From positions 1-64,000 of the forward strand of contig CAYHCE010000012.1 in assembly GCA_964355015.1 (NCBI GenBank): DNA of 64,000 nt. The letters run 5' to 3'. Shown piece by piece: positions 50,518 through 64,000 of this stretch. This DNA is from CAYHCE01 sp964355015 (GTDB taxonomy: Bacteria; Cyanobacteriota; Cyanobacteriia; PCC-6307; Cyanobiaceae). A model generated the notes under the pieces. It saw nothing but the letters and a program-made list of their open reading frames with translations, was not told where the DNA came from and searched no databases. The translations under genes and the position numbers were made by a program. The first letter of the stretch is position 1, and the number at the start of each line of letters is the position of its first letter.

Positions 50518-51273
50518 ATGACCGCTGATCCGCTGCTGGACTCCACCCCGGCGGGCCCCCTGGCGGCACCCGACACCTCCTGCCCCAAGCTGGCCGAGAA
50601 GGCGGAGGTGCGCGACTACTTCAACAGCACCGGCTTCGAGCGCTGGAACCGGATCTACAGCGACAGCGACGAGGTCAACAAGGTGCAGCGGAACATCCGG
50701 ATCGGGCACCAGAAGACGGTGGATCAGGTGCTCGCCTGGCTGGAGGAGGAGGGCGACCTGCAGACCCGCAGCTTCTGCGATGCGGGCTGCGGTGTGGGAA
50801 GCCTGAGCCTGCCGCTGGCCCGGCTGGGGGCCGCCAGCATCGCCGCCAGCGACCTCTCCGAGGCGATGGTGGCGGAGGCCCGGCGGCGTGCCGGCAACGC
50901 CGGTATCCCGGCCGGGCGGCTGAGCTTCACGACCTCCGATCTCGAAAGCCTCGGCGGCCGGTACGACACCGTGATCTGTCTGGACGTGTTCATTCACTAC
51001 CCCCAGCCCGCCGCCGAGGAGATGGTGCGCCATCTGGCGGGCCTCGCCGAGCGGCATCTGATCGTGAGTTTCGCGCCCTACACCCCTCTGCTGGCGCTGC
51101 TGAAGTCGATCGGGCAGCTCTTCCCCGGACCGAGCAGGACGACCCGGGCCTACACCCTGCGCGAGTCCGGAATCCTGGCGGCGGCGGCCCAGGCCGGCTT
51201 TCGCCCGGTGCGCCGCAGCCTCAACCAGGCCCCCTTCTACTTCTCCCGCCTGATCGCGTTCTCGCGCGACTGA
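50518..51273 (+). CDS. chlM: Magnesium-protoporphyrin IX O-methyltransferase
   Basis: A 251-residue SAM-dependent methyltransferase of chlorophyll synthesis, acting after Mg-chelatase. EVRDYFNSTGFERWNRIYSD is typical of ChlM/BchM; the SAM motif is FCDAGCGVGSLSLPLARLGA; VICLDVFIHYPQPAAEEMV and SFAPYTPLLALLKSIGQLFP complete the pattern. Length is slightly over the usual 230 because of a leader rich in Pro, Ala and Ser. A TAGGAT hexamer lies 24 nt before the ATG. It ends 15 nt from the convergent gltB. Confidence 0.94.
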   Translation: MTADPLLDSTPAGPLAAPDTSCPKLAEKAEVRDYFNSTGFERWNRIYSDSDEVNKVQRNIRIGHQKTVDQVLAWLEEEGDLQTRSFCDAGCGVGSLSLPLARLGAASIAASDLSEAMVAEARRRAGNAGIPAGRLSFTTSDLESLGGRYDTVICLDVFIHYPQPAAEEMVRHLAGLAERHLIVSFAPYTPLLALLKSIGQLFPGPSRTTRAYTLRESGILAAAAQAGFRPVRRSLNQAPFYFSRLIAFSRD

Positions 51274-51288
51274 GCCAGCGCCCGTCAG

Positions 51289-55887
<4,599 letters not shown>

Positions 55888-55969
55888 AGCCCGGCAACGA
55901 CCTGGGAGATCCGGCGGAAACCCCGATCTGCTGGGGAGACCGCCCTATGGGGACAAGGGATCCTAGAGA

Positions 55970-55975
55970 CCAGTC
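55970..55975 (-). promoter_or_regulatory. Candidate -10 hexamer of gltB
   Basis: Reverse-strand TAGGAT, 82 nt before the gltB ATG, would give a leader of about 75 nt, longer than at most genes here. NtcA-site search (GTA-N8-TAC) by eye gave nothing clear. Confidence 0.3.
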
Positions 55976-56013
55976 CTCGGGGTTAGCGTTCACCATCAAC
56001 CGAAAGGGGCCCG

Positions 56014-57906
56014 ATGGCGCGGCCGATCAACCCTCCCCCCTCCCAGCGGCTGCACTGGATGGCCCTGGTGGTGGTGTCGGTGCTGCCCGCCGCGGCCGGT
56101 CCCGGCGCCCTGGCCCAATCAGGCTGGAACCGGCCCAGCACACCGCCGCCGCCCCCGGGCCAGCTGGCGCCGGGCCTGGCGCCGTTGCGCGGCGAGGCCT
56201 CCGCGGAAGGCCGCAGCCTGGAGATCAACGGCCGGCGCCAGCAGGCGCGCTGGCAGTGGCAGGACCAGGCGAACGCTCAACCAGCCCAGCTCTGGCTGCC
56301 TCTGGAGGTGCTGCAGGGACAGCTGGGTTTCGCCAGCCGCAGCCGACCCGACGGCGGCCTGGATCTGGAATGGTTCGGGCTCGGCCAGCGCGTACCGGCG
56401 GAAGGGCTGCGCAGCCTCGACGACGAGGTGGCGCTGGACGTGGGGCCGCTGCTGCGCGCCGCCGGCGTGCGGGTCGAACCGGGACCGGGCACCCTGCGGC
56501 TCCAGGTACCCCAGCCGGCCCTGCTGCGGGTCCGGGCCTCCGCGCCGGGAGCAGGGCGCCGCGTGGTGCTCGATCTCGAGGGCGTCGCCCTGGTGCGTCA
56601 GGATCCCGGCCAGCTGCTGGTGGGGCTGCGCAGCACGGACAGCCAGCGCGCCGACCTGCAGGCACTCGGTCTGACGGTGGTCCAGAGCGCTGAGGGCCTG
56701 CTGATCCGGCAGGGCCGAGGTCCCGGCCGGGTGCTCACCCTGGGAAGTCCGGCTCGGCTTGTGCTCGATCTCTCCGCTGCAGGGGAAGCCGCTGCAGCCA
56801 CGCCACCGCCCCTGGATCCACGCCTGCAGGCCCTGCTCGACCGCAGCGTGGCGATCGAGCGCCAGATGCGCTCGATCGGACAGCGGCAGCTGCTGATCAG
56901 CAGCGTGCGGCTCGATCCGCGCAGCAGCCCGCTGGAGCTGCGCCTGCTCACCCGCGGCGACGGGATGGAGGGCCTCAGTTCCCTGCCGGCACTGGCCCAG
57001 CGTGAACAGGCGCTGGTGGCCATCAACGGCGGTTTCTTCAACCGGGTCAGACGGATGCCGCTCGGCGCCCTCAAGGACGAGGGGCGGTGGTTGTCGGGAC
57101 CGATCCTCAACAGGGGTGCCGTGGCGTGGCAGCCCGGCAGCCTGCCCCGTTTCGGCCGGCTCTCACTGGAGGAATGGCTGGTGGACGGCAACGGCCAGCG
57201 CTGGCCCGTCACGAGCGTGAACAGCGGCTACGTGCAGCGGGGGCTGGCCCGCTACACGGCCGACTGGGGCCGTGGCTACCGGGCCCTGAGCGGCAACGAA
57301 TCCGGCCTGCTCGTCAGCCGAGGCGTGGTGCAGCAGCAGCTGGACAGCGGCCGCCTCGAGCAGGGCGTCGCCCTCGGCCCCGAAGACATGCTGCTGGTGG
57401 GCAGGGCCGGCGTGATCCCCCCCTGGAGCGTGGGCAGCCGCCTGAACCTCTCCAGCCGGGCCAACGACCCGGTCGGCGACCAGCCCTTCGTGATGGGGGG
57501 CGGCCCCCTGCTGCTGCTGGGCGGCCGGGTGGTGCTGAACGGCACGGCAGAGGGGTTCAGCCCGGCGTTCCAGAGCCAGGGGGCACCACGCACCGTGATC
57601 GGCACCGATGGGCGCCAGCTCTGGCTGGTCACCCTGCAGGGAGTGGAGAACAGCGGCCCCACCCTGAGTGAAACGGCGGCCGTGCTGCGCCAGATGGGCC
57701 TGCAGGACGCCCTCAACCTCGATGGCGGCAGCTCGACGGGACTGCTGGTGGGCACCTCCCTGACCGTCAAGGGCCGGGGCGTGACCGCCTCGATCCACAA
57801 CGGCCTCGGGCTGGTTCCCCGCAACGCCCGGGCAGCGGAGGGCAGCGAGGCGCGGCTCAGCCGGGGGGATCGCGGCTGGGCTCCGTCGGCAGCGCTGGCA
57901 GACTGA
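56014..57906 (+). CDS. Phosphodiester glycosidase (NAGPA-like) domain protein, exported
   Basis: A 630-residue protein with an N-terminal signal-like helix (HWMALVVVSVLPAAAGPGAL, about 14-33). Residues about 40-260 hold two-layer beta segments with VVLDLEGV and RLVLDLSAAG, an AMIN-like fold by appearance. The C-terminal half is a phosphodiester glycosidase domain (NAGPA/DUF2233): ALVAINGGFFN, PRTVIGTDGRQLWLVTLQGV and ALNLDGGSSTGLLV. Enzymes of this family uncover GlcNAc-phosphodiesters; substrates in cyanobacteria are not known. The likely location is periplasmic. It is divergent from gltB and starts 26 nt before the IscA-like gene on its 3' side. Confidence 0.82.
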   Translation: MARPINPPPSQRLHWMALVVVSVLPAAAGPGALAQSGWNRPSTPPPPPGQLAPGLAPLRGEASAEGRSLEINGRRQQARWQWQDQANAQPAQLWLPLEVLQGQLGFASRSRPDGGLDLEWFGLGQRVPAEGLRSLDDEVALDVGPLLRAAGVRVEPGPGTLRLQVPQPALLRVRASAPGAGRRVVLDLEGVALVRQDPGQLLVGLRSTDSQRADLQALGLTVVQSAEGLLIRQGRGPGRVLTLGSPARLVLDLSAAGEAAAATPPPLDPRLQALLDRSVAIERQMRSIGQRQLLISSVRLDPRSSPLELRLLTRGDGMEGLSSLPALAQREQALVAINGGFFNRVRRMPLGALKDEGRWLSGPILNRGAVAWQPGSLPRFGRLSLEEWLVDGNGQRWPVTSVNSGYVQRGLARYTADWGRGYRALSGNESGLLVSRGVVQQQLDSGRLEQGVALGPEDMLLVGRAGVIPPWSVGSRLNLSSRANDPVGDQPFVMGGGPLLLLGGRVVLNGTAEGFSPAFQSQGAPRTVIGTDGRQLWLVTLQGVENSGPTLSETAAVLRQMGLQDALNLDGGSSTGLLVGTSLTVKGRGVTASIHNGLGLVPRNARAAEGSEARLSRGDRGWAPSAALAD

Positions 57907-57931
57907 CGTTCCGCGCCCATCCACCCGCACC

Positions 57932-58288
57932 ATGCCGAAGGGGCTCAGCCTGCGACTGACGGCCGCCGCCGCCGCCGAGCTCGGTCGTCAGGCTGCGGTG
58001 GCCGGCACCCCCGGCCTGATGCACCTGGATCTGGTGGAGGGGAGCTGCGAGCGCTGGGTGATCCGCATCCGGCCCGGCCATCTCGCCGGTGTGCCGCTGG
58101 CCCGTGCCGATGGCATCACGCTCCATGCCCCGGCGGAACAGATCCCGCTGCTGGCCGGGCTGAACCTCGACTACCGGGGCGATCTCAGTGGCGGTGGCTT
58201 CCTGATCCGCTCCGCCGAAGGAGTGAGCTGCTGCGCCTGCGGCGCCTCGTTCAGCCGCCCCAGCGGCATGGGGACCACGGCAAAGTAA
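57932..58288 (+). CDS. IscA/HesB-like iron-sulfur assembly protein
   Basis: A 118-residue A-type scaffold-like protein. The N-terminal RLTAAAAAELGRQAAVAG and GLMHLDLVEGSCERWVIRIR, then GGGFLIRSAEGVSCCACGAS, follow the HesB/IscA layout, but the classical CxC pair is shifted: this copy has CCAC near the end. Which Cys would bind iron or a cluster is uncertain. It ends 53 nt before rpsL; a TAAGGT overlaps its stop. Confidence 0.75.
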   Translation: MPKGLSLRLTAAAAAELGRQAAVAGTPGLMHLDLVEGSCERWVIRIRPGHLAGVPLARADGITLHAPAEQIPLLAGLNLDYRGDLSGGGFLIRSAEGVSCCACGASFSRPSGMGTTAK

Positions 58289-58291
58289 GGT
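58286..58291 (+). promoter_or_regulatory. Candidate -10 hexamer of the str operon
   Basis: TAAGGT overlaps the IscA-like stop and ends 50 nt before the rpsL ATG. It may give rpsL-rpsG-fusA-tuf its own start. Confidence 0.3.
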
Positions 58292-58341
58292 GGCGGATTG
58301 TCGAAAACGGTCGGACGTCCGACCCCCCACTCCGGCCCTCG

Positions 58342-58716
58342 ATGCCCACGATTCAGCAGCTGATCCGCACCGAGCGGCAGCGTCTCACCCGCAAGACCAA
58401 GTCCCCGGCCCTCCGCGCCTGTCCGGAGCGACGTGGCGTGTGCACCCGCGTGTACACCTCCACCCCCAAGAAGCCCAACTCGGCACTGCGCAAGGTGGCC
58501 CGTGTGCGCCTCACCTCAGGATTCGAGGTCACGGCCTACATCCCGGGGATCGGCCACAACCTCCAGGAGCACTCGGTGGTGCTCATCCGCGGTGGCCGTG
58601 TCAAGGACCTGCCGGGTGTCCGCTACCACATCATCCGTGGCACCCTCGATACTTCCGGTGTGAAGGATCGCCGCCAGAGCCGTTCCAAGTACGGCGCCAA
58701 GACGCCCAAGGATTGA
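58342..58716 (+). CDS. rpsL: 30S ribosomal protein S12
   Basis: A 124-residue S12 at the decoding centre of the 30S subunit. The start MPTIQQLIRTERQRLTRKTK and the KPNSALRKVARVRL loop are almost invariant; KPNSALRK and GGRVKDLPGVRYH are the places where streptomycin-resistance changes occur, and the normal residues are present. It opens the str operon (rpsL-rpsG-fusA-tuf-rpsJ) and is followed by rpsG after 42 nt. Confidence 0.97.
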   Translation: MPTIQQLIRTERQRLTRKTKSPALRACPERRGVCTRVYTSTPKKPNSALRKVARVRLTSGFEVTAYIPGIGHNLQEHSVVLIRGGRVKDLPGVRYHIIRGTLDTSGVKDRRQSRSKYGAKTPKD

Positions 58717-58758
58717 TCCCGTCTTCTCCCAACCCCTCGCTCCGATCCCCTCAGGTCT

Positions 58759-59229
58759 ATGTCCCGCCGCAACGCTGCTGAGAAGCGCCCGATTCTTCCC
58801 GATCCCCAGTTCAACAGCCGCCTCGCCAGCATGATCGTGGCTCGGCTCATGAAGCACGGCAAGAAATCAACCGCCCAGCGCATCCTGTCCGATGCCTTCG
58901 GTCTGATCAACGACCGCACCGGAACCGATCCTCTCGAGGTGTTCGAAACGGCGGTCCGCAACGCCACCCCATTGGTGGAAGTCCGGGCCCGGCGGGTGGG
59001 CGGCGCCACCTATCAGGTACCGATGGAAGTGCGCCAGGAGCGTGGAACGGCCATGGCGCTGCGCTGGCTGGTGAACTTCTCACGGGCCCGCAATGGCCGC
59101 AGCATGGCCCAGAAGCTCGCCGGTGAGTTGGTGGACGCCGCCAACGAAGCCGGCAGCGCCGTCCGCAAGCGGGAGGAAACCCACAAGATGGCCGAAGCGA
59201 ACAAGGCATTCGCCCACTACCGCTACTGA
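58759..59229 (+). CDS. rpsG: 30S ribosomal protein S7
   Basis: A 156-residue S7, the assembly-initiating protein of the 30S head that contacts the E site. MSRRNAAEKRPILPDPQFNS, KSTAQRILSDAFGLI, TPLVEVRARRVGGATYQVPM and the C-terminal KREETHKMAEANKAFAHYRY all match. Length is standard. A short gap of 100 nt separates it from fusA, with a TACAGT hexamer (59282-59287) that may give fusA an extra promoter. Confidence 0.97.
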   Translation: MSRRNAAEKRPILPDPQFNSRLASMIVARLMKHGKKSTAQRILSDAFGLINDRTGTDPLEVFETAVRNATPLVEVRARRVGGATYQVPMEVRQERGTAMALRWLVNFSRARNGRSMAQKLAGELVDAANEAGSAVRKREETHKMAEANKAFAHYRY

Positions 59230-59329
59230 GCGGGCAACCGGGCTGGGTCGCGGGCGATGTCAGCCATCCCGGCCCACCCTTTACAGTAACGCCCGCATTT
59301 TCGTCGATCAACCTCCGGAGACCCTCACC

Positions 59330-61405
59330 GTGGCCCGCGCCTACCCCCTGGAACGCGTCAGAAATATCGGCATCGCCGCCCACATCGACGCGGGTAAGAC
59401 CACAACGACCGAAAGGATCCTCTTCTATTCGGGTGTGGTCCACAAGATGGGCGAGGTGCACGATGGCGCCGCCGTCACCGACTGGATGGAGCAGGAGCGC
59501 GAACGCGGCATCACGATCACCGCGGCGGCGATCTCCACCAGCTGGAAGGATCACCGCATCAACATCATCGACACCCCTGGCCACGTCGACTTCACCATCG
59601 AGGTGGAGCGTTCGATGCGGGTGCTCGATGGCGTGATCGCGGTGTTCTGCGCCGTCGGCGGGGTGCAGCCGCAGTCGGAAACCGTCTGGCGGCAGGCGGA
59701 TCGCTACAACGTTCCCCGGATCGTGTTCGTCAACAAGATGGATCGAACCGGCGCCAACTTCCTGAAGGTCTACGACCAGATCAAGGATCGCCTCAAGGCC
59801 AACGCCGCTCCCATCCAGATCCCGATCGGTGCCGAAGGCGATCTCAAGGGCATCGTCGATCTCGTCCGTCAGAAGGCGATCATCTACAACAACGACCTCG
59901 GCACCGACATCGTCGAAGGCGAGATCCCCGACGACATGAAGGAGCTCTGCGCCGAGTGGCGCGGCAAGCTGATGGAATCGGTGGCGGAAACCGACGAGGA
60001 CCTGCTGGAGGCCTACCTCGAAAACGGTGAACTCACCGACGACCAACTGGTACGTGGCATCCGCATCGGTGTGGTGAAGCACGGCCTGGTGCCCATGCTC
60101 TGCGGCTCCGCCTTCAAGAACAAGGGTGTGCAGCTGGTGCTCGACGCCGTGGTGGACTACCTTCCCGCCCCGGTCGACGTCCCACCGATCACCGGCCTGC
60201 TGCCGGATGGCACCGAGTCGAATCGTCCCTGCGACGACAGCGCTCCCTTCAGCGCCCTGGCTTTCAAGGTGATGGCGGATCCCTACGGCAAACTCACCTT
60301 CGTGCGGATGTACTCCGGTGTGCTGCAGAAGGGCAGTTACGTGCTCAACAGCACCAAGGACAAGAAGGAGAGGATCTCCCGCCTGATCCTGCTCAAGGCC
60401 GACGACCGCGAAGAGGTGGACGAGCTGCGTGCCGGCGATCTTGGCGCCGTGCTGGGCCTCAAGGACACCACCACCGGCGACACACTGTGCCTCGAGAGCG
60501 ATCCAATCATCCTGGAATCCCTGTTCATCCCTGAACCGGTGATCTCCGTGGCGGTGGAACCCAAGACAAAAGGCGACATGGAGAAGCTATCCAAAGCTCT
60601 GCAGTCACTCTCCGAGGAGGATCCCACTTTCCGCGTGTCCACCGATCCCGAAACCAGCCAGACGGTGATCGCCGGCATGGGCGAACTTCACCTGGAAATC
60701 CTGGTGGACCGGATGCTGCGGGAATTCAAGGTGGAGGCCAACATCGGTGCACCGCAGGTGTCCTACCGGGAAACCATCCGTGGCAGAGCCAAGGGCGAGG
60801 GCAAGTTCGCCCGCCAGACCGGCGGCAAGGGTCAGTACGGCCATGTGGTGATCGAGATGGAGCCTGGCGAACCGGGCTCAGGGTTCGAATTCGTCAACAA
60901 GATCGTCGGAGGCATCGTTCCCAAGGAATACATCGGTCCGGCCGAGAACGGCATGAAGGAAACCTGCCAGTCCGGAGTGATTGCAGGCTTTCCGATGATC
61001 GATGTGAAGGTCACCATGGTGGACGGGTCCTATCACGACGTGGACTCCTCGGAAATGGCCTTCAAGATCGCCGGCTCCATGGCCTTCAAAGACGGCGTCA
61101 AGAAGTGCAATCCAGTGCTGCTTGAGCCGATGATGAAGGTGGAGGTCGAGATCCCCGAGGATTACCTCGGTTCGGTCATCGGCGACCTCTCCTCGCGTCG
61201 TGGACAGGTCGAAGGCCAGTCCATCGACAATGGACAATCCAAAGTCCAGACCAAAGTGCCTCTGGCCGAAATGTTCGGCTACGCCACCCAGCTCCGATCC
61301 ATGACTCAGGGTCGGGGTATTTTCTCGATGGAGTTCAGCCACTACGAGGAAGTTCCTCGCAACGTCGCTGAAGCCATCATCTCCAAGAATCAGGGCAATT
61401 CCTGA
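59330..61405 (+). CDS. fusA: Elongation factor G
   Basis: A 691-residue translocase GTPase. G1 is AHIDAGKTTTTERIL; the switch and G3 parts are ERERGITITAAA and DTPGHVDFTIEVERSM; G4 is VNKMDRTGA. Domains II to V follow with normal spacing, ending at MEFSHYEEVPRNVAEAII. The GTG at 59330 begins VARAYPLERVRNIGIAAHID, the usual start. Unlike some bacteria, no second fusA is seen here. It lies between rpsG and tuf in the str operon, 40 nt before tuf. Confidence 0.97.
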   Translation: MARAYPLERVRNIGIAAHIDAGKTTTTERILFYSGVVHKMGEVHDGAAVTDWMEQERERGITITAAAISTSWKDHRINIIDTPGHVDFTIEVERSMRVLDGVIAVFCAVGGVQPQSETVWRQADRYNVPRIVFVNKMDRTGANFLKVYDQIKDRLKANAAPIQIPIGAEGDLKGIVDLVRQKAIIYNNDLGTDIVEGEIPDDMKELCAEWRGKLMESVAETDEDLLEAYLENGELTDDQLVRGIRIGVVKHGLVPMLCGSAFKNKGVQLVLDAVVDYLPAPVDVPPITGLLPDGTESNRPCDDSAPFSALAFKVMADPYGKLTFVRMYSGVLQKGSYVLNSTKDKKERISRLILLKADDREEVDELRAGDLGAVLGLKDTTTGDTLCLESDPIILESLFIPEPVISVAVEPKTKGDMEKLSKALQSLSEEDPTFRVSTDPETSQTVIAGMGELHLEILVDRMLREFKVEANIGAPQVSYRETIRGRAKGEGKFARQTGGKGQYGHVVIEMEPGEPGSGFEFVNKIVGGIVPKEYIGPAENGMKETCQSGVIAGFPMIDVKVTMVDGSYHDVDSSEMAFKIAGSMAFKDGVKKCNPVLLEPMMKVEVEIPEDYLGSVIGDLSSRRGQVEGQSIDNGQSKVQTKVPLAEMFGYATQLRSMTQGRGIFSMEFSHYEEVPRNVAEAIISKNQGNS

Positions 61406-61445
61406 TCTCTCAACCCCAACCACAACCCCCCGATTCTTTCCTTCA

Positions 61446-62675
<1,230 letters not shown>

Positions 62676-62689
62676 GGCTGATCTAGCCT

Positions 62690-62720
62690 TGCGGGGTGTT
62701 GGCCTGGCCCTCACCCCGCA
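62690..62720 (+). terminator. Perfect 9-bp hairpin after tuf, without T-run
   Basis: TGCGGGGTG (62690-62698) and CACCCCGCA (62712-62720) pair perfectly around a 13-base loop. No run of T follows, so it may be an attenuator, RNA-processing or stability element and not a classical terminator. It begins 15 nt after the tuf stop. Confidence 0.55.
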
Positions 62721-62837
62721 TCCACACACCGTTCGCCCCAAGCGGGCCGCACCTCGACAACCCAGGGATCTTCGGGTCCAGCTCTTTTCTCCGTCCGCGG
62801 CGTCCTCCCCACGTCCGCGTCCCCTCCCGTTCCTCCC

Positions 62838-63158
62838 ATGTCCACCACCCTCGCCCAGCAGAAGATCCGCATCCGCCTCAAGGCCTTCGATCGCCGCATG
62901 CTGGATCTGTCCTGCGAAAAGATCATCGAAACCGCCGACCACACCGCCGCAACGGCCATCGGCCCGATTCCGCTGCCCACCAAGCGCAAGATCTATTGTG
63001 TGCTGCGCTCGCCCCACGTGGACAAGGATTCCCGTGAGCACTTCGAGACGCGCACCCACCGCCGCATCATCGATATCTACAGCCCTTCCTCGAAGACGAT
63101 CGATGCCCTGATGAAGCTCGACCTGCCCAGTGGCGTCGACATCGAAGTGAAGCTCTGA
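62838..63158 (+). CDS. rpsJ: 30S ribosomal protein S10
   Basis: A 106-residue S10 (NusE), part of the 30S head and of antitermination complexes. IRIRLKAFDRRMLDLSCEKI, GPIPLPTKRKIYCVLRSPHV and KDSREHFETRTHRRIIDIYS are the family motifs. It follows tuf by 162 nt, with a hairpin in the gap. The ATG is preceded by a C-rich, Shine-Dalgarno-free segment. A terminator follows it. Confidence 0.97.
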   Translation: MSTTLAQQKIRIRLKAFDRRMLDLSCEKIIETADHTAATAIGPIPLPTKRKIYCVLRSPHVDKDSREHFETRTHRRIIDIYSPSSKTIDALMKLDLPSGVDIEVKL

Positions 63159-63192
63159 GCCCCAGCCGGCTCGGTGCCGCCTGCGGCAGCGG

Positions 63193-63221
63193 GATCTGCC
63201 ATCACGGCAGGTCTCTTTTTT
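63193..63221 (+). terminator. Rho-independent terminator after rpsJ
   Basis: GATCTGCC (63193-63200) pairs with GGCAGGTC (63206-63213) with one T-G wobble and a five-base loop, followed by TCTTTTTT (63214-63221). It ends the str operon. Confidence 0.88.
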
Positions 63222-63222
63222 C

Positions 63223-63228
63223 TAGGAT
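63223..63228 (+). promoter_or_regulatory. Candidate -10 hexamer of the LON-domain gene
   Basis: TAGGAT lies directly after the terminator T-run, 88 nt before the GTG of the LON-domain gene. It is the first place a new transcript could start. Confidence 0.3.
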
Positions 63229-63316
63229 CGGAGAATCCTCCTGGACTGATCCCCCCCAAGCCACCCCCCCCTTAGCCCCATTCCCAGCTCTTCGCCCATC
63301 GCCCCGCAGGATTTCC

Positions 63317-63988
63317 GTGACTGATCTGGCCGTGAGGGAACTCCCACTCTTCCCCCTGCCGGATGTGGTGCTGTTCCCGCAGGAGGTGCTGCCCCTGCAC
63401 ATCTTCGAGCCCCGTTACCGCATGATGCTGCGCACGGTGCTCGAAACCGATCGCCGCTTCGGGGTGGTGCGCTGGGATCCACAGGAGAAACGGATGGCAT
63501 CCGTCGGCTGCTGCGCCGAGATACTGCAATGCCAGACCCAGGAAGACGATCGCAGCAACATCGTCACCCTCGGCCAGCAGCGCTTCCGGGTGCTCGAAGT
63601 GATCCGCGAAGCGCCGTTCCGTGTGGGCATGGTGAGCTGGATCGAGGACCAGACCAGCGGCAGCGGCGATGGCCTGCATGAACTGGCCGGAGAGGTCACC
63701 CAGGCGCTGAGGGACGTGGTGGATCTGACCGGAAAGCTGATCGGCAAACCCACCAGCCTGCCCACCGACCTGCCGGACCTGCCCCGAGAACTGTCCTTCT
63801 GGATCGGTTCCCACTTGGGCGGGCCGGTGGCCGACCACCAGCAGGCGCTGCTCGAGCTCACCGACACCGGCGAACGCCTGCGTCAGGAGTACACCCTCCT
63901 GGACCAGACCCGCCGCCAGCTGGCCGCCCGCACCGTGCTCAAGGACACCTTCCGCGATCTGGGGGAGCCCGGACAGGACCTCGCCTGA
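63317..63988 (+). CDS. LON N-terminal substrate-binding domain protein
   Basis: A 223-residue protein that contains only the LON substrate-binding domain (PF02190-like), not the ATPase or protease. The start VRELPLFPLPDVVLFPQEVL, PLHIFEPRYRMMLRTVLETD and FRVLEVIREAPFRVGMVSWI match. The C-terminal helix bundle after LPRELSFWIGSHL completes it. Such proteins are common near ribosomal genes in cyanobacteria; the role is unknown. GTG 63317 is chosen. Its stop overlaps an ATG at 63988 (TGATG), the start of a gene beyond the window. Confidence 0.85.
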   Translation: MTDLAVRELPLFPLPDVVLFPQEVLPLHIFEPRYRMMLRTVLETDRRFGVVRWDPQEKRMASVGCCAEILQCQTQEDDRSNIVTLGQQRFRVLEVIREAPFRVGMVSWIEDQTSGSGDGLHELAGEVTQALRDVVDLTGKLIGKPTSLPTDLPDLPRELSFWIGSHLGGPVADHQQALLELTDTGERLRQEYTLLDQTRRQLAARTVLKDTFRDLGEPGQDLA

Positions 63989-64000
63989 TGGCCGCCCCCT
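63988..64000 (+). CDS. Start of next gene, cut by the window edge
   Basis: ATG at 63988 overlaps the preceding stop in a TGATG arrangement and encodes M-A-A-P before the window ends. The spacing suggests a co-translated gene; nothing can be said about its product. Confidence 0.35.

Overview
The window is chromosomal DNA of a GC-rich alpha-cyanobacterium of the Cyanobium / freshwater Synechococcus type (inference). Evidence: the first codons of photosystem II D2 (psbD) at the left edge, the photosystem I assembly factor Ycf3, Ycf34, RpaA and RpaB, phytoene synthase and desaturase, cyanobacterial NDH-1 subunits including NdhM, ChlM, ferredoxin-type glutamate synthase, and a gene order I recognise from marine Synechococcus and Prochlorococcus (radA/rpaB/plsX/fabH/fabD; crtB/crtP/ndhM/ndhR; ndhF/ndhD; nadK/ndhE-G-I-A/gltA; trpB/sui1/cysC; rpsL/rpsG/fusA/tuf/rpsJ). 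Nothing resembles an integrase, transposase, CRISPR array or prophage. Genes are tightly packed, often with 1-20 nt overlaps.

Layout. 1-2.5 kb: psbD start (reverse), a UPF0367 protein, an ABC ATPase, tRNA-Asn with a clear terminator, and the response regulator rpaA. 2.6-7.2 kb: holB, tmk and a copper-type P-type ATPase on the reverse strand, divergent from ycf3. 7.2-8.7 kb: the only decayed stretch, holding a frameshifted zeta-toxin-like remnant and a broken EamA-type transporter. 8.7-15.6 kb: radA divergent from rpaB, then plsX-fabH-fabD-plsC for fatty acid and phospholipid synthesis. 15-20 kb: YdcF-like, tsaB and ycf34 (reverse), then cca, an RRM protein and an alpha/beta hydrolase. 19.4-24.8 kb: crtB-crtP, ndhM, a DUF3172 protein, an NdhR-type LysR regulator and an NnrU/Z-ISO-like membrane protein. 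24.9-32.7 kb: ndhF, ndhD, a LapA-like protein, scpA, cugP, metF and pedR. 32.7-38.8 kb: two small hypotheticals, a CYTH protein, nadK, ndhA-I-G-E and gltA. 38.8-45 kb: sixA, a DUF3352 protein, rhodanese, hrcA, an Anbu proteasome-like peptidase and trpB. 45-51.3 kb: sui1, cysC, an AI-2E family protein, a multi-span membrane protein, purE, nagA and chlM. 51.3-64 kb: the very large gltB, a phosphodiester glycosidase, an IscA-like protein, the str operon, and a LON-domain protein.

How the genes work together. The window is dense in photosynthetic electron flow and its control: D2 and Ycf3 serve the photosystems, seven NDH-1 subunits serve cyclic flow and respiration, and four regulators of light, redox or carbon status (RpaA, RpaB, an NdhR-like LysR protein, PedR) lie in the same 32 kb. 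Carotenoid, chlorophyll (ChlM), lipid, glutamate and sulfate-activation genes form the biosynthetic backbone.

The most unusual items are: the toxin/transporter remnants; a 33-bp coding repeat that builds an Ala/Gly/Ser/Val N-terminus on PlsX; an Anbu peptidase without recognisable partners; a recurring TAnnnT hexamer about 23-25 nt before many start codons, implying very short leaders; and pyrimidine tracts directly before several start codons. I did not find a convincing new multi-gene defence or mobile system, and I do not claim one.
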